Below are positions 6,513 to 13,620 of a DNA stretch of 14,742 nucleotides, one piece after another. The notes below the pieces were generated by a model, which worked only from the letters and a program-made list of their open reading frames with translations, ran no database searches and was not told where the DNA came from. Every line of letters starts with the position of its first letter. Within the stretch, counting starts at the first letter, position 1. The position numbers and the translations under genes are program-made. The DNA comes from DASVXQ01 sp046727955 (GTDB taxonomy: Bacteria > Actinomycetota > CALGFH01): NCBI GenBank assembly GCA_046727955.1, contig JBKPDO010000126.1, forward strand, positions 1 to 14,742. The letters run 5' to 3'.

Positions 6513-6827
6513 CGCGCCTCCGCCGCCCTCGGTCCACGCCAGCCGGGACGCACCGACCACCACATACCGCAGAAGCCTACCGTTTTCATTAAACCGGGGG
6601 GCTACGCGACACCCAGCGCGCCATCTGCACGGCGAGCGGAGCCAGCGGGTTCCGGAACGGATGCTGCGCCTGCTGAGACAGGGGGCAGTGCCGTTACCGT
6701 GCCATAGGGGAGCGATGAGCAGGATGCGGAGCGAGAGGGAGCATTCAGGCGCAATCCTCCAGTGAAGACGGCTAATTCGACAAAGTCAAGTGGTGCGTGA
6801 GAGTCGTGAGACTGGTTCACTTTTGCC
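6513..6827. promoter_or_regulatory. Divergent intergenic region upstream of the Clp_N and ATP-grasp genes
   Basis: This 315-bp region must carry both promoters. An AT-rich patch lies near 6583-6598 (CGTTTTCATTAAACC) on the Clp_N side. A second AT-rich patch lies near 6772-6790. A short ORF ending at 6765 has an SD-like AGGGGAGCG before its inner ATG. I could not assign clear -35/-10 boxes, and the ATP-grasp start has no SD. Confidence 0.35.
6661..6765 (+). CDS. Possible leader or precursor micro-ORF upstream of the ATP-grasp ligase
   Basis: The frame from ATG 6661 encodes 34 residues. An internal in-frame ATG at 6715, with SD AGGGGAGCG directly upstream, encodes 16 residues (MSRMRSEREHSGAILQ). 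It ends 62 bp before the ligase start, on the same strand. PGM1-type ligases use ribosomally made peptide substrates, which is the only reason to note it. It does not resemble any precursor I know. Confidence 0.2.
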   Translation: MLRLLRQGAVPLPCHRGAMSRMRSEREHSGAILQ

Positions 6828-8291
6828 ATGTCGACCATCACTGCCCCAAGCGTCCCCTTCGACGCCCTGCGGCGGCGTTTCGCCCAGCGATACCAGGAAA
6901 GCGACCCTCTCGACACCGACGACGGCACGATCGTCGTGGTGCCCTCCCTGACCTTCCCGGTAGCGGAGCTGCGCAAGATCGTCGCCATCCAGCACTACGA
7001 GGAACGCCTGCTCTACCTGCTGTTGCTGCTGAGGCGGCCAGGCGTCAGGGTCGTCTACCTGAGCTCGCTGCCGATCGAAGAGGCGATCGTCGACTACCAC
7101 CTGGGCTTCCTGCCCGACCCCGGGGACGCGCGGGCCCGCCTCCACATGCTCTCGGTCGGCGACCCGGAGCCGCGGCCGCTCACCGCCAAGCTGCTCGAGC
7201 GCCCCGACCTGGTCGAGCAGGTACGGGAGATCGTCGACGACCGGGACGAGGCGTTCATGCTGCCGTTCAACGTGACCACGCTGGAGGGCAGGCTGGCCGA
7301 GTGGCTGCGGCTGCCGCTGTACGGCCCGGGCCCGGGGCTGATCGGGCTCGGGTCGAAGACCGGCTCCCGGCGGATCGCCCGCCGCGCCGGGGTGCCGGTG
7401 CTCGACGGCGCCGAGGACCTATGGACCGTGTCGGAGGTCGAGCACGCCGTCCGCCGGCTGCACCAGCGCGTGCCCCGGCTGCACGGGGCGGTGGTCAAGC
7501 TCAACCACGGCTTCTCCGGCCAGGGCAACGCCGTCGTCCACTTCGACTTCGACGGGCTCGCTGAGCCGCTGGAGACAAGCCGCACCACCTTCTGCGCCCA
7601 GCAGGAGTCGTGGCGGTCGTTCTCCGGCAAGATCCACGAGTCCGGCGCGGTGGTGGAGGAGCTGCTCCGCGCCCCCGGCGTGGTCTCGCCGAGCGTGCAG
7701 CTCCGCGTCACCCCCGGCGGTGTCCCGCGGGTGGTCTCCACCCACGACCAGGTGCTCGGCGGCCCCAACGGCCAGGTGTACCTGGGCTGCCGCTTCCCGG
7801 CCGACCGGCGCTACCGCGCGGCGATCCAGCAGGCGGCGATAGGGGCCGCGCACGTGCTCTCCTCCCACGGAGTCATCGGCTCCTTCGGCATCGACTTCTT
7901 CGTGGTGCCGGACGGCGGCGGCTTCCGGCTGTTCCTGGCGGAGATCAACCTCCGCGTCGGCGGCACCACCCATCCCTTCGGCATGGTCTCGCTCGCCAGC
8001 CCAGCTCGCTACGAGCCGATCTCGGGTGAGCTGCGCGCCGGCGACCGGAGCAAGTGCTACGTGTCGACCGACAACCTGAAGTCACACCGCCTCGTCGGCA
8101 TGGCACCCGACCGGGTGATCCAACTCCTGCGCCGCAGCGGCCTGGCCTTCGATCCCCGGACCATGACCGGCGCGACCCTGCACCTGCTCGGCGCCCTGCG
8201 CGAGTACGGGAAGATGGGCCTGACCTGCGTCGGTGACTCGCCCGAGGAGGCCGAAGAGCGCTACCGCGAGATCGTCTCCATTCTGTCCTAG
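6828..8291 (+). CDS. ATP-grasp peptide ligase, PGM1-related
   Basis: ATP-grasp ligases activate a carboxylate as an acyl-phosphate and join it to an amine. PGM1 does this in pheganomycin biosynthesis, attaching a nonproteinogenic acid to a ribosomal peptide. The 487-residue product has an N-terminal domain (about 30-165), then the ATP-grasp fold. VVKLNHGFSGQGN (222-234) is the lysine plus glycine-rich loop. EEL (277-279) is the hinge, IDF carries Asp356, and EINLRVGGTTHP (372-382) is the metal-binding end. The C-terminal part (GATLHLLGALREYGKMGLTC, 448-467) looks like the PGM1 C-terminal domain. There is no SD before ATG 6828, so translation may be leaderless or weak. A 9-bp hairpin follows the stop. 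No other biosynthetic gene adjoins it, so substrate and product are unknown. Confidence 0.8.
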   Translation: MSTITAPSVPFDALRRRFAQRYQESDPLDTDDGTIVVVPSLTFPVAELRKIVAIQHYEERLLYLLLLLRRPGVRVVYLSSLPIEEAIVDYHLGFLPDPGDARARLHMLSVGDPEPRPLTAKLLERPDLVEQVREIVDDRDEAFMLPFNVTTLEGRLAEWLRLPLYGPGPGLIGLGSKTGSRRIARRAGVPVLDGAEDLWTVSEVEHAVRRLHQRVPRLHGAVVKLNHGFSGQGNAVVHFDFDGLAEPLETSRTTFCAQQESWRSFSGKIHESGAVVEELLRAPGVVSPSVQLRVTPGGVPRVVSTHDQVLGGPNGQVYLGCRFPADRRYRAAIQQAAIGAAHVLSSHGVIGSFGIDFFVVPDGGGFRLFLAEINLRVGGTTHPFGMVSLASPARYEPISGELRAGDRSKCYVSTDNLKSHRLVGMAPDRVIQLLRRSGLAFDPRTMTGATLHLLGALREYGKMGLTCVGDSPEEAEERYREIVSILS

Positions 8292-8326
8292 CGCCGACCC
8301 CGGAGAACGGCTTGCCTGGTCGGCGC
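8291..8326. terminator. Hairpin after the ATP-grasp gene
   Basis: GCGCCGACC (8291-8299) pairs perfectly with GGTCGGCGC (8318-8326) around an 18-nt loop. The stem begins on the last base of the stop codon. There is no T-tract. Position suggests termination and separation from the downstream amidohydrolase gene. Confidence 0.4.
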
Positions 8327-8453
8327 CGGGTTCCCGTGGTCGCCATCGTGCGCATTCGTATCACCTGTCGAGGCGTCGGCCGGGCAAACGTTTGGAGGGG
8401 AGGCGCTAGTAGGCTCTTTGCGCTGAGCCCATCGACGACGAAGGGGTGGAGCG

Positions 8454-9686
8454 ATGACGCTGGTACTTCGGGGTGGGACGCTCATCGACGGGACCGGGGC
8501 CGACCCGGTCGACGACGCTGTGGTGGTCGCCGAGGGGGAGCTCCTGGCCCGGGTCGGCCAGCGGGCTCCGTTCCCGGCGGCCGGAGCCGAGGTGCTCGAC
8601 TGCGAAGGGCTCACGGTGCTGCCGGGGCTGATCGACGCGCACAGCCACCTCGGTCTGATCGCGATCGAGGCGCCCGAGCAGATCCCGGCCGCCGTGGCCG
8701 CCGCGCAGATCTTCCGCAACTGCGAGCTGGCGCTGGACGCGGGCTTTACCACCGTGCGCGACGTGGCCGGGGTCGACGGCGGCGTGGCGCAGGCAGTGGC
8801 CGAGGGGCTGGTGCGCGGCCCGAGGATCCTGCCGTCGGGGCCGATCCTCTCGCAGACCGGCGGCCACGGCGACCACGCGCCGGCGTTCCTGGACGCCCAC
8901 CACTACAGCTACGCCGGCGTCGCCGGGCTCTCGCAGATCAACGTCACCTGCGACGGACCGGACCAGGTGCGGCTCGCCGCCCGCCGCGCCTTCAGGCACG
9001 GCGCCACGCAGATCAAGGTGTGCGTCTCGGGCGGGGTGGTGTCCTTTACCGACAATATGCAGGACGCGCAGCTCACGGTGGACGAGCTGCGCGCGGCGGT
9101 GGAGGAGGCGGAGGCGCGCGGCAGCTACGTCACCGCGCACGCCCACAACGTCCGCGGCATCCTGAACGCGCTCGAGGCGGGTGTGTCGTGCTTCGAGCAC
9201 GGCACCTTCCTGGACGAGGCGACGGCGCAGCGGCTGGCGGAGGCCGGGGCGGACCTGGTGCCGACGTTCGTGGTGCTGCGGCTCATGGCGCGCCGCTGGC
9301 GGGAGTGGGGTGTGCCCGAGGCGGTGCTGCCGCGGCTGGCCGGCGTCGAGGACGCCATGGCCGCCTCGATGAAGCTGGCGGTCGCCGCCGGGGTGCGGGT
9401 CGGGTCGGGCTCGGACATCCTCGGTCCCAGGCAGGAGCACCGCGGGCTCGAGCTGGTGATCAAGTCGGAGCTGCTCGGCCCGATGGCGGCGGTTACCTCG
9501 GCCACCTCGACCAACGCGGCGATCCTGCGGCTGGAGAAGCGGGTCGGCCGCGTGGCGGAGGGCCTGCTCGCGGACGTGATCGCGGTCGACGGCGACCCGC
9601 TCGGCGAGCCGTCGCTGTTCGACGACCCCGGCCGCGTGGTGCTGGTGATCAAGGCCGGCCAGGTGGCCAAGGACATCTGCCGCTGA
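8454..9686 (+). CDS. Metal-dependent amidohydrolase (imidazolonepropionase/Xaa-Pro dipeptidase-like)
   Basis: This 410-residue member of the amidohydrolase superfamily hydrolyses a C-N bond with one or two metal ions in a TIM barrel. The N-terminal beta-sandwich includes GGTLIDGTG (7-15). The barrel opens with DAHSHLG, whose HxH is His63/His65. Lys188 (QIKVCVSGGV) is the likely carbamylated bridge. His229/His231 (TAHAHN), His249 (EHGT) and Asp321 (GSGSDILG) complete the site. It belongs to the group often annotated as Xaa-Pro dipeptidase or prolidase-like, whose substrates include peptides and small lactams. The start ATG 8454 follows AAGGGG at 7 bp. It leads a probable operon with the crotonase gene (80 bp on) and mtnA. 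The substrate is not determinable here. Confidence 0.85.
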   Translation: MTLVLRGGTLIDGTGADPVDDAVVVAEGELLARVGQRAPFPAAGAEVLDCEGLTVLPGLIDAHSHLGLIAIEAPEQIPAAVAAAQIFRNCELALDAGFTTVRDVAGVDGGVAQAVAEGLVRGPRILPSGPILSQTGGHGDHAPAFLDAHHYSYAGVAGLSQINVTCDGPDQVRLAARRAFRHGATQIKVCVSGGVVSFTDNMQDAQLTVDELRAAVEEAEARGSYVTAHAHNVRGILNALEAGVSCFEHGTFLDEATAQRLAEAGADLVPTFVVLRLMARRWREWGVPEAVLPRLAGVEDAMAASMKLAVAAGVRVGSGSDILGPRQEHRGLELVIKSELLGPMAAVTSATSTNAAILRLEKRVGRVAEGLLADVIAVDGDPLGEPSLFDDPGRVVLVIKAGQVAKDICR

Positions 9687-9766
9687 GACTCCGGGGTCCG
9701 CCGGGCGTCACCGGCCGGTCGGCGGCAAAATCGAGGCATCACGACCCGAGCCTCGAGAGGAAGCCG

Positions 9767-10594
9767 ATGACCGAAGGGCACGCCACCGACCCATATATAC
9801 GTGCGTTCCCGAGTCTTACGTTCGAGCGGCCCGCCGACGGGGTGCTGCGCATCGTGCTGGACACTCCCGGCAGGCTGAACGCGGTGGACGCCGGGATGCA
9901 CCGCGACCTCTCGCGCGTGTGGCGCGCCGTCGACACCGACCCGGAGGTGCGCGCGGTGATCGTCCGCGGCGCCGGCGAGGCCTTCTCGGCCGGCGGCCAC
10001 CTCGAGCTGGTGGAGGCGATCGCCGACGACTTCGCCACCCGCGTCCGCGTGCTGCGCGAGGCGCGCGACCTCGTCTACGAGATCGTCAACTGCTCCAAGC
10101 CGGTGGTCTCGGCGATGGCGGGCCCGGCGGTCGGCGCCGGTCTGGTAATCGGCCTGCTCGCCGACGTGTCGATCGCCGCCCGCTCGGCCCGCATCATCGA
10201 CGGCCACACGCGGTTGGGCGTGGCGGCGGGCGACCACGCCGCGATCGTCTGGCCGCTGCTCTGCGGCCTCGCCAAGGCCAAGTACCACCTGCTGGTGGGC
10301 GAGCCGCTGTCGGGGGAAGAGGCCGAGCGGATCGGGCTAGTGTCGCTGTGCGTCGACGACGCCGCCCTGCACAACACTGCGCTGGAGATCGCCGTCAAGC
10401 TCGCGCGCGGCTCGCAGACCGCGATCCGCTGGACGAAGTACGCTCTCAACAATTGGCTGCGGCTCGCGGGTCCGACCTTCGACACCTCGCTGGCGCTCGA
10501 GTTCATGGGCTTCACCGGCCCCGACGTGCGCGAGGGTCTGGCCGCCCTGCGCGCCAAGCGCCCGCCGAGCTTCAGCGGCCCGGCGCCGGAGTGA
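9767..10594 (+). CDS. Enoyl-CoA hydratase/isomerase (crotonase) family protein
   Basis: This 275-residue crotonase-fold protein of normal length probably acts on an acyl-CoA thioester. The two oxyanion-hole segments are clear: FSAGGHLEL (73-81) and MAGPAVGAGLVIGLLADVSI (117-136). The stretch where crotonases carry their two catalytic glutamates reads GHTRLGVAAGDHAAIVWP (146-163). The first Glu appears to be replaced by His/Thr and the second by Asp156. This resembles an actinobacterial EchA-like subgroup rather than a classical hydratase, so the reaction may not be hydration. ATG 9767 follows GAGAGGAAG. It ends 6 bp before mtnA, so the two are likely translated from one message. The long frame extending upstream over the amidohydrolase is not coding. 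Confidence 0.85.
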   Translation: MTEGHATDPYIRAFPSLTFERPADGVLRIVLDTPGRLNAVDAGMHRDLSRVWRAVDTDPEVRAVIVRGAGEAFSAGGHLELVEAIADDFATRVRVLREARDLVYEIVNCSKPVVSAMAGPAVGAGLVIGLLADVSIAARSARIIDGHTRLGVAAGDHAAIVWPLLCGLAKAKYHLLVGEPLSGEEAERIGLVSLCVDDAALHNTALEIAVKLARGSQTAIRWTKYALNNWLRLAGPTFDTSLALEFMGFTGPDVREGLAALRAKRPPSFSGPAPE

Positions 10595-10600
10595 TCGCGC

Positions 10601-11683
10601 GTGCGTGAGGCGGCCGCTGGCTCCGGGGAAGAGCTGCGCAGCGCCGTCCGGTGGCGCGACGGCCGCCTGGAGGTCGTCGACCAGACCGTGCTGCCGGAGC
10701 GCTTCACCGTGCTCGAGCTGGGCACGGTCGCCGAGGTGGTGGACGCGCTGCGCCGGCTGGTGGTGCGCGGTGCGCCGGCCATCGGCGTGACCGCCGCCTT
10801 CGGCGTTGTCCTCGGGCTGGACGAGCGGAGCGCCTCCACCGCCGCGGCGGCCCGCGAAGCGCTCGGGCAGGTGGCCGCCGAGCTGGAGGCGGCCCGGCCG
10901 ACCGCGGTGAACCTGCGCTGGGCCGTCCGCCGGGTGGTGTCGGCCGCGGTCGCCGGGCGCGATCCCGCCGAGATCCGCCGGCTCGCGCTCGGCGAGGCAG
11001 AGCGGGTGCTCGCCGAGGACCGGGCGGCCTGCCGGCGTATCGCCGACAGCGGCCGCGCCGAGCTGGCCGGCAGGCAGCGCCTGCTGACTCACTGCAACAC
11101 TGGCCGGCTGGCCACCGCCGGGCTCGGCACCGCCCTCGCCGTCGTCTACGCCAAGGCCGAGGCGGGCGAGCCGGTCGAGGTACTCGCCTCCGAGACGCGC
11201 CCGCTGCTGCAGGGCGCCCGCCTCACCGCCTGGGAGCTGGCCGACGCCGGCATCCCCGTGACGCTGCTGGCCGACACCGCCGCGGGGGCGGCCATGGCCG
11301 GCGGCATGGTAGAGGCGGTGCTGGTCGGCTGCGACCGGGTGGCCCGCAACGGCGACACCGCCAACAAGATCGGCACCTACGCCCTGGCGGTGCTGGCCCG
11401 AGCCAACGCCATCCCGTTCTACGTCGTCGGCCCGCTGTCGTCGTTCGACCCGGAGGCGGCCGGCGGCGCCGTGATCGTAATCGAGCAGCGCTCGGCAGAG
11501 GAGGTCCGCTCGCTGCGCGGCGCGCCGGTCGCGCCGGAGCGGGTCGAGGTGTGGAACCCCGCCTTCGACGTCACCCCCGCGGAGCTGGTGACCGCGTTCA
11601 TCACCGACGCCGGCGTGCTGCGCCCGCCCTTCGCCGACTCGATCGCGCGGGCGCTGGGCCGCCAAGCACGCCAGCCGAGCTAG
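10601..11683 (+). CDS. mtnA: S-methyl-5-thioribose-1-phosphate isomerase (MtnA)
   Basis: MtnA converts 5-methylthioribose-1-phosphate to 5-methylthioribulose-1-phosphate in methionine salvage, or in the related 5-deoxyribose-1-phosphate disposal route. The 360-residue product is typical in length. Visible hallmarks are RGAPAIGVTAAFG (56-68) and NLRWAVRR (104-111). Catalytic Cys165 lies in LLTHCNTG, with ETRPLLQGARLTAWEL following. GCDRVARNGDTANKIGTY (243-260) contains catalytic Asp245. Translation starts at GTG 10601, with GGAG 9 bp upstream, 6 bp after the crotonase stop. No mtnB, mtnC, mtnD, mtnK or mtnP is nearby, so partners must lie elsewhere or the pathway is alternative. It converges with glgC across 24 bp. 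Confidence 0.93.
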   Translation: MREAAAGSGEELRSAVRWRDGRLEVVDQTVLPERFTVLELGTVAEVVDALRRLVVRGAPAIGVTAAFGVVLGLDERSASTAAAAREALGQVAAELEAARPTAVNLRWAVRRVVSAAVAGRDPAEIRRLALGEAERVLAEDRAACRRIADSGRAELAGRQRLLTHCNTGRLATAGLGTALAVVYAKAEAGEPVEVLASETRPLLQGARLTAWELADAGIPVTLLADTAAGAAMAGGMVEAVLVGCDRVARNGDTANKIGTYALAVLARANAIPFYVVGPLSSFDPEAAGGAVIVIEQRSAEEVRSLRGAPVAPERVEVWNPAFDVTPAELVTAFITDAGVLRPPFADSIARALGRQARQPS

Positions 11684-11707
11684 CGCCCCAGCTCACCGAC
11701 GTGCTCC

Positions 11708-12943
11708 CTAGGCCTCGACCTTCTGGCCCTTGCCGATGACCACGACACCGGCCGCCGAGATCACGAAGCGCTCGCGGTCGCGCTCGGGGTCGACGCCGAC
11801 CTGCGCGCCCGCGGGGATCTGCACGTTCTTGTCCACGATGGCGTTGCGAACGACCGCGTCCTCGCCCACGTCGACGTCGTGCATCACCACCGACCCCTCG
11901 ACCAGCGCGCCGGTATGTACCTGGACCCCTGGGGAGAGGATCGAGCGGCGCACGGTGCCACCCGAGACGATGACGCCCGCGCACACCATCGAGTCCAGCG
12001 CCTGCCCGCGGCGCCGCTCCTCGTCGAACACGAACTTGGCCGGCGGCAGCGGCTCGTGCCAGGCCAGGATCGGCCAGCGATCGTTGTACAGGTTGAACAC
12101 CGGGTGGACCGAGATCAGGTCCATGTGCGCCTCGTGGTACGAGTCGAGCGTGCCGACGTCGCGCCAGTAGGCGCGGTCCCGCTCGGTCGCCCCTGGCACC
12201 TCGTTGTCGGCGAAGTCGTAGACTTCGGCCTCGTCCCGCTCCACCAGCATCGGCAGGATGTTGCCGCCGAGGTCGTGCTTGGAGCGCTCGTCGGCCGCGT
12301 CGAGCGTGACCGCCTCGATCAGGGTCGAGGTGGTGAAGACGTAGTTGCCCATGGACGCGTACGCCTGGCCGGGCGCGTCCGGGAGGCCCAGAGGGTCGGC
12401 CGGCTTCTCGTGGAACGCGCGGATGCGGCGTCTGTCCTCAGCGGTCTCGATGACGCCGAAGGCGGTGGCCTCCTGGCGGGGCACCCGGATACCGGCGACG
12501 GTCACGCCTGAGCCCGAGGTGACGTGCTGCTCGACCATCTGCCTGGGGTCCATCCGGTAGATGTGGTCGGCGCTGAAGACGATGACGTAGTCGGGCCGCT
12601 CGTCGTGGATCAGGTTGAGGCTCTGGAAGATGGCATCCGACGAGCCCGCGTACCAGCGGCGGCCGCGGCGCATCTGCGCTGGCACCGGGGTCACGTAATT
12701 GCCGAGCAGCGGGGACATCCGCCAGGTTGTGGCGATGTGCCGGTCGAGGCTGTGGCTCTTGTACTGGGTGAGCACCACGATGCGCAGGTAGTCGCCGTTG
12801 ACCAGGTTGGAGAGGGCGAAGTCGATGAGCCGGTAGTCGCCCCCGAACGGCACCGCCGGCTTGGCCCGGTCGGCCGTGAGGGGCGCCAGCCGCTTGCCCT
12901 CACCACCCGCGAGGACCATCGCGAGCACCTTCGGCTGCGCCAT
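11708..12943 (-). CDS. glgC: Glucose-1-phosphate adenylyltransferase (ADP-glucose pyrophosphorylase)
   Basis: GlgC makes ADP-glucose from ATP and glucose-1-phosphate, the committed step to glycogen and, in actinobacteria, also to maltose-phosphate and alpha-glucans. The 411-residue product fits the family. The nucleotidyltransferase signature is LAGGEGKRLAPLTADRAKPA (11-30). FSADHIYRMD (123-132) holds the metal-binding Asp, FHEKP (177-181) the sugar-phosphate Lys, and AYWRDVGTLDSY follows at 258-269. The C-terminal third (from about 318) is a left-handed beta-helix with hexapeptide repeats. The N-terminal basic allosteric region is retained. I chose ATG 12943; a GTG six codons upstream adds only VGYAAA. 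No strong SD is visible. The gene stands alone on the minus strand. Confidence 0.95.
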   Translation of the reverse strand: MAQPKVLAMVLAGGEGKRLAPLTADRAKPAVPFGGDYRLIDFALSNLVNGDYLRIVVLTQYKSHSLDRHIATTWRMSPLLGNYVTPVPAQMRRGRRWYAGSSDAIFQSLNLIHDERPDYVIVFSADHIYRMDPRQMVEQHVTSGSGVTVAGIRVPRQEATAFGVIETAEDRRRIRAFHEKPADPLGLPDAPGQAYASMGNYVFTTSTLIEAVTLDAADERSKHDLGGNILPMLVERDEAEVYDFADNEVPGATERDRAYWRDVGTLDSYHEAHMDLISVHPVFNLYNDRWPILAWHEPLPPAKFVFDEERRRGQALDSMVCAGVIVSGGTVRRSILSPGVQVHTGALVEGSVVMHDVDVGEDAVVRNAIVDKNVQIPAGAQVGVDPERDRERFVISAAGVVVIGKGQKVEA

Positions 12944-13428
12944 GGCGGCAGCGTACCCCACGCCCTGACCGCCGTCCCCGTTATCTGGCGACCCCTGTGA
13001 AATTCGCCTGCATCGAGCCTTACGACTGTGTAGGCTGCCTCGCTACTTCCCCGTGCTCGGCTACGACGTTCATCTCTCACTGGTGGACCGAGGAGCAGGC
13101 TCGCGCCTGCGCTCGTCCGCCTGAGTTGAGCGGTCGCCGTGCTCATCTCACCCGATGATCTGGAGGGTCTCGAGGAGACCATCGACCTGCTCAGCGACGA
13201 CGAAGCGCATGCGTCACTTCGTCGAGCCAAGGCGGAGGACGAGGCGGGCCAGGCCGAGATCCTGACCAACGAGCAGGCTCGCGAGCGTTTCGGCTGATGG
13301 AGCTCACAGGGCGGCGAGCCAGGAGAGGACCTGGGTCGCGTCGAGGTCTGGGGAACACGGGGTAGAAGACGTGCTCGATGGCGCCGCGGTCGATCACCTC
13401 GGCAGTGGCTCCAGCACTACCATAAGAC
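12944..13428. other. Upstream region of glgC with decayed genes
   Basis: The first 110 bp presumably carry the glgC promoter. After that come the frameshifted Phd/YefM antitoxin remnant (plus strand, listed separately) and a possible minus-strand relic between 13304 and 13430. I see no intact gene and no toxin partner here. Confidence 0.45.
13053..13297 (+). pseudogene. Phd/YefM-family antitoxin, frameshifted remnant
   Basis: Phd/YefM antitoxins bind DNA with their N-terminal half and neutralise a RelE/Doc-type toxin with their C-terminal half. From 13130 one frame reads AVAVLISPDDLEGLEETIDL, then LLSDDEAHASLRRAKAEDEA and a tail ending ARERFG, stop at 13297. That is a good match to the antitoxin's second half. 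An in-frame stop at 13127-13129 precedes it. The missing first half shows faintly in another frame from 13053 (GYDVHLSLVDR, compare the family's HLSxLVDR). The spacing between the two parts is a few bases shorter than in intact genes. No toxin gene follows. A short protein from GTG 13139 (52 residues) could still be made but would lack the DNA-binding half. Confidence 0.6.
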
Positions 13429-13620
13429 ATGTCCACCTATGCCTTCGGTGACGGGGACCTGGCGGTCGAGCGCATGGCCACGGTGGCGGAGGTGTTCGCG
13501 CCCAGTAGCGCACGCTTCCTTGCCGGCACCGTGCGCGCTCCGGTCGGCTTGGCCGTCGACCTCGGATGCGGCCCAGGGCACAGGCCCTGGACGGGTCGGC
13601 TATGCAAGGTCTTCTGGTAG
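13429..13620 (+). pseudogene. SAM-dependent methyltransferase, N-terminal fragment
   Basis: The 63-residue frame begins MSTYAFGDGDLAVERMATVA and reaches AVDLGCGPGH (42-51), the SAM-binding motif I of class I methyltransferases. It then changes to an unrelated RPWTGRLCKVFW and stops. An intact enzyme would continue for some 150-200 further residues with motifs II-IV. The break is near 13580. From 13600 the bases belong to the 3' end of the minus-strand GNAT gene. This looks like a deletion or rearrangement junction that removed the catalytic remainder. The ATG follows TACCAT by 5 bp and has no SD, compatible with leaderless transcription. Confidence 0.7.

Noticed and set aside
6602..6988. Minus-strand 128-residue ORF over the ATP-grasp gene start
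   Set aside because: It overlaps clear ATP-grasp coding sequence, has low-complexity Ser/Ala/Arg content and no domain.
8312..9766. Long plus-strand open frame reading into the crotonase gene
   Set aside because: It is antisense-like, Gly/Arg/Ala-rich low-quality protein in the wrong frame of the amidohydrolase. The crotonase homology begins at ATG 9767 with its own SD.
12997..13158. Plus-strand Cys-rich ORF starting GTG (VKFACIEPYDCVGCLATS)
   Set aside because: There is no SD and no recognisable family, and it overlaps the antitoxin remnant in another frame.
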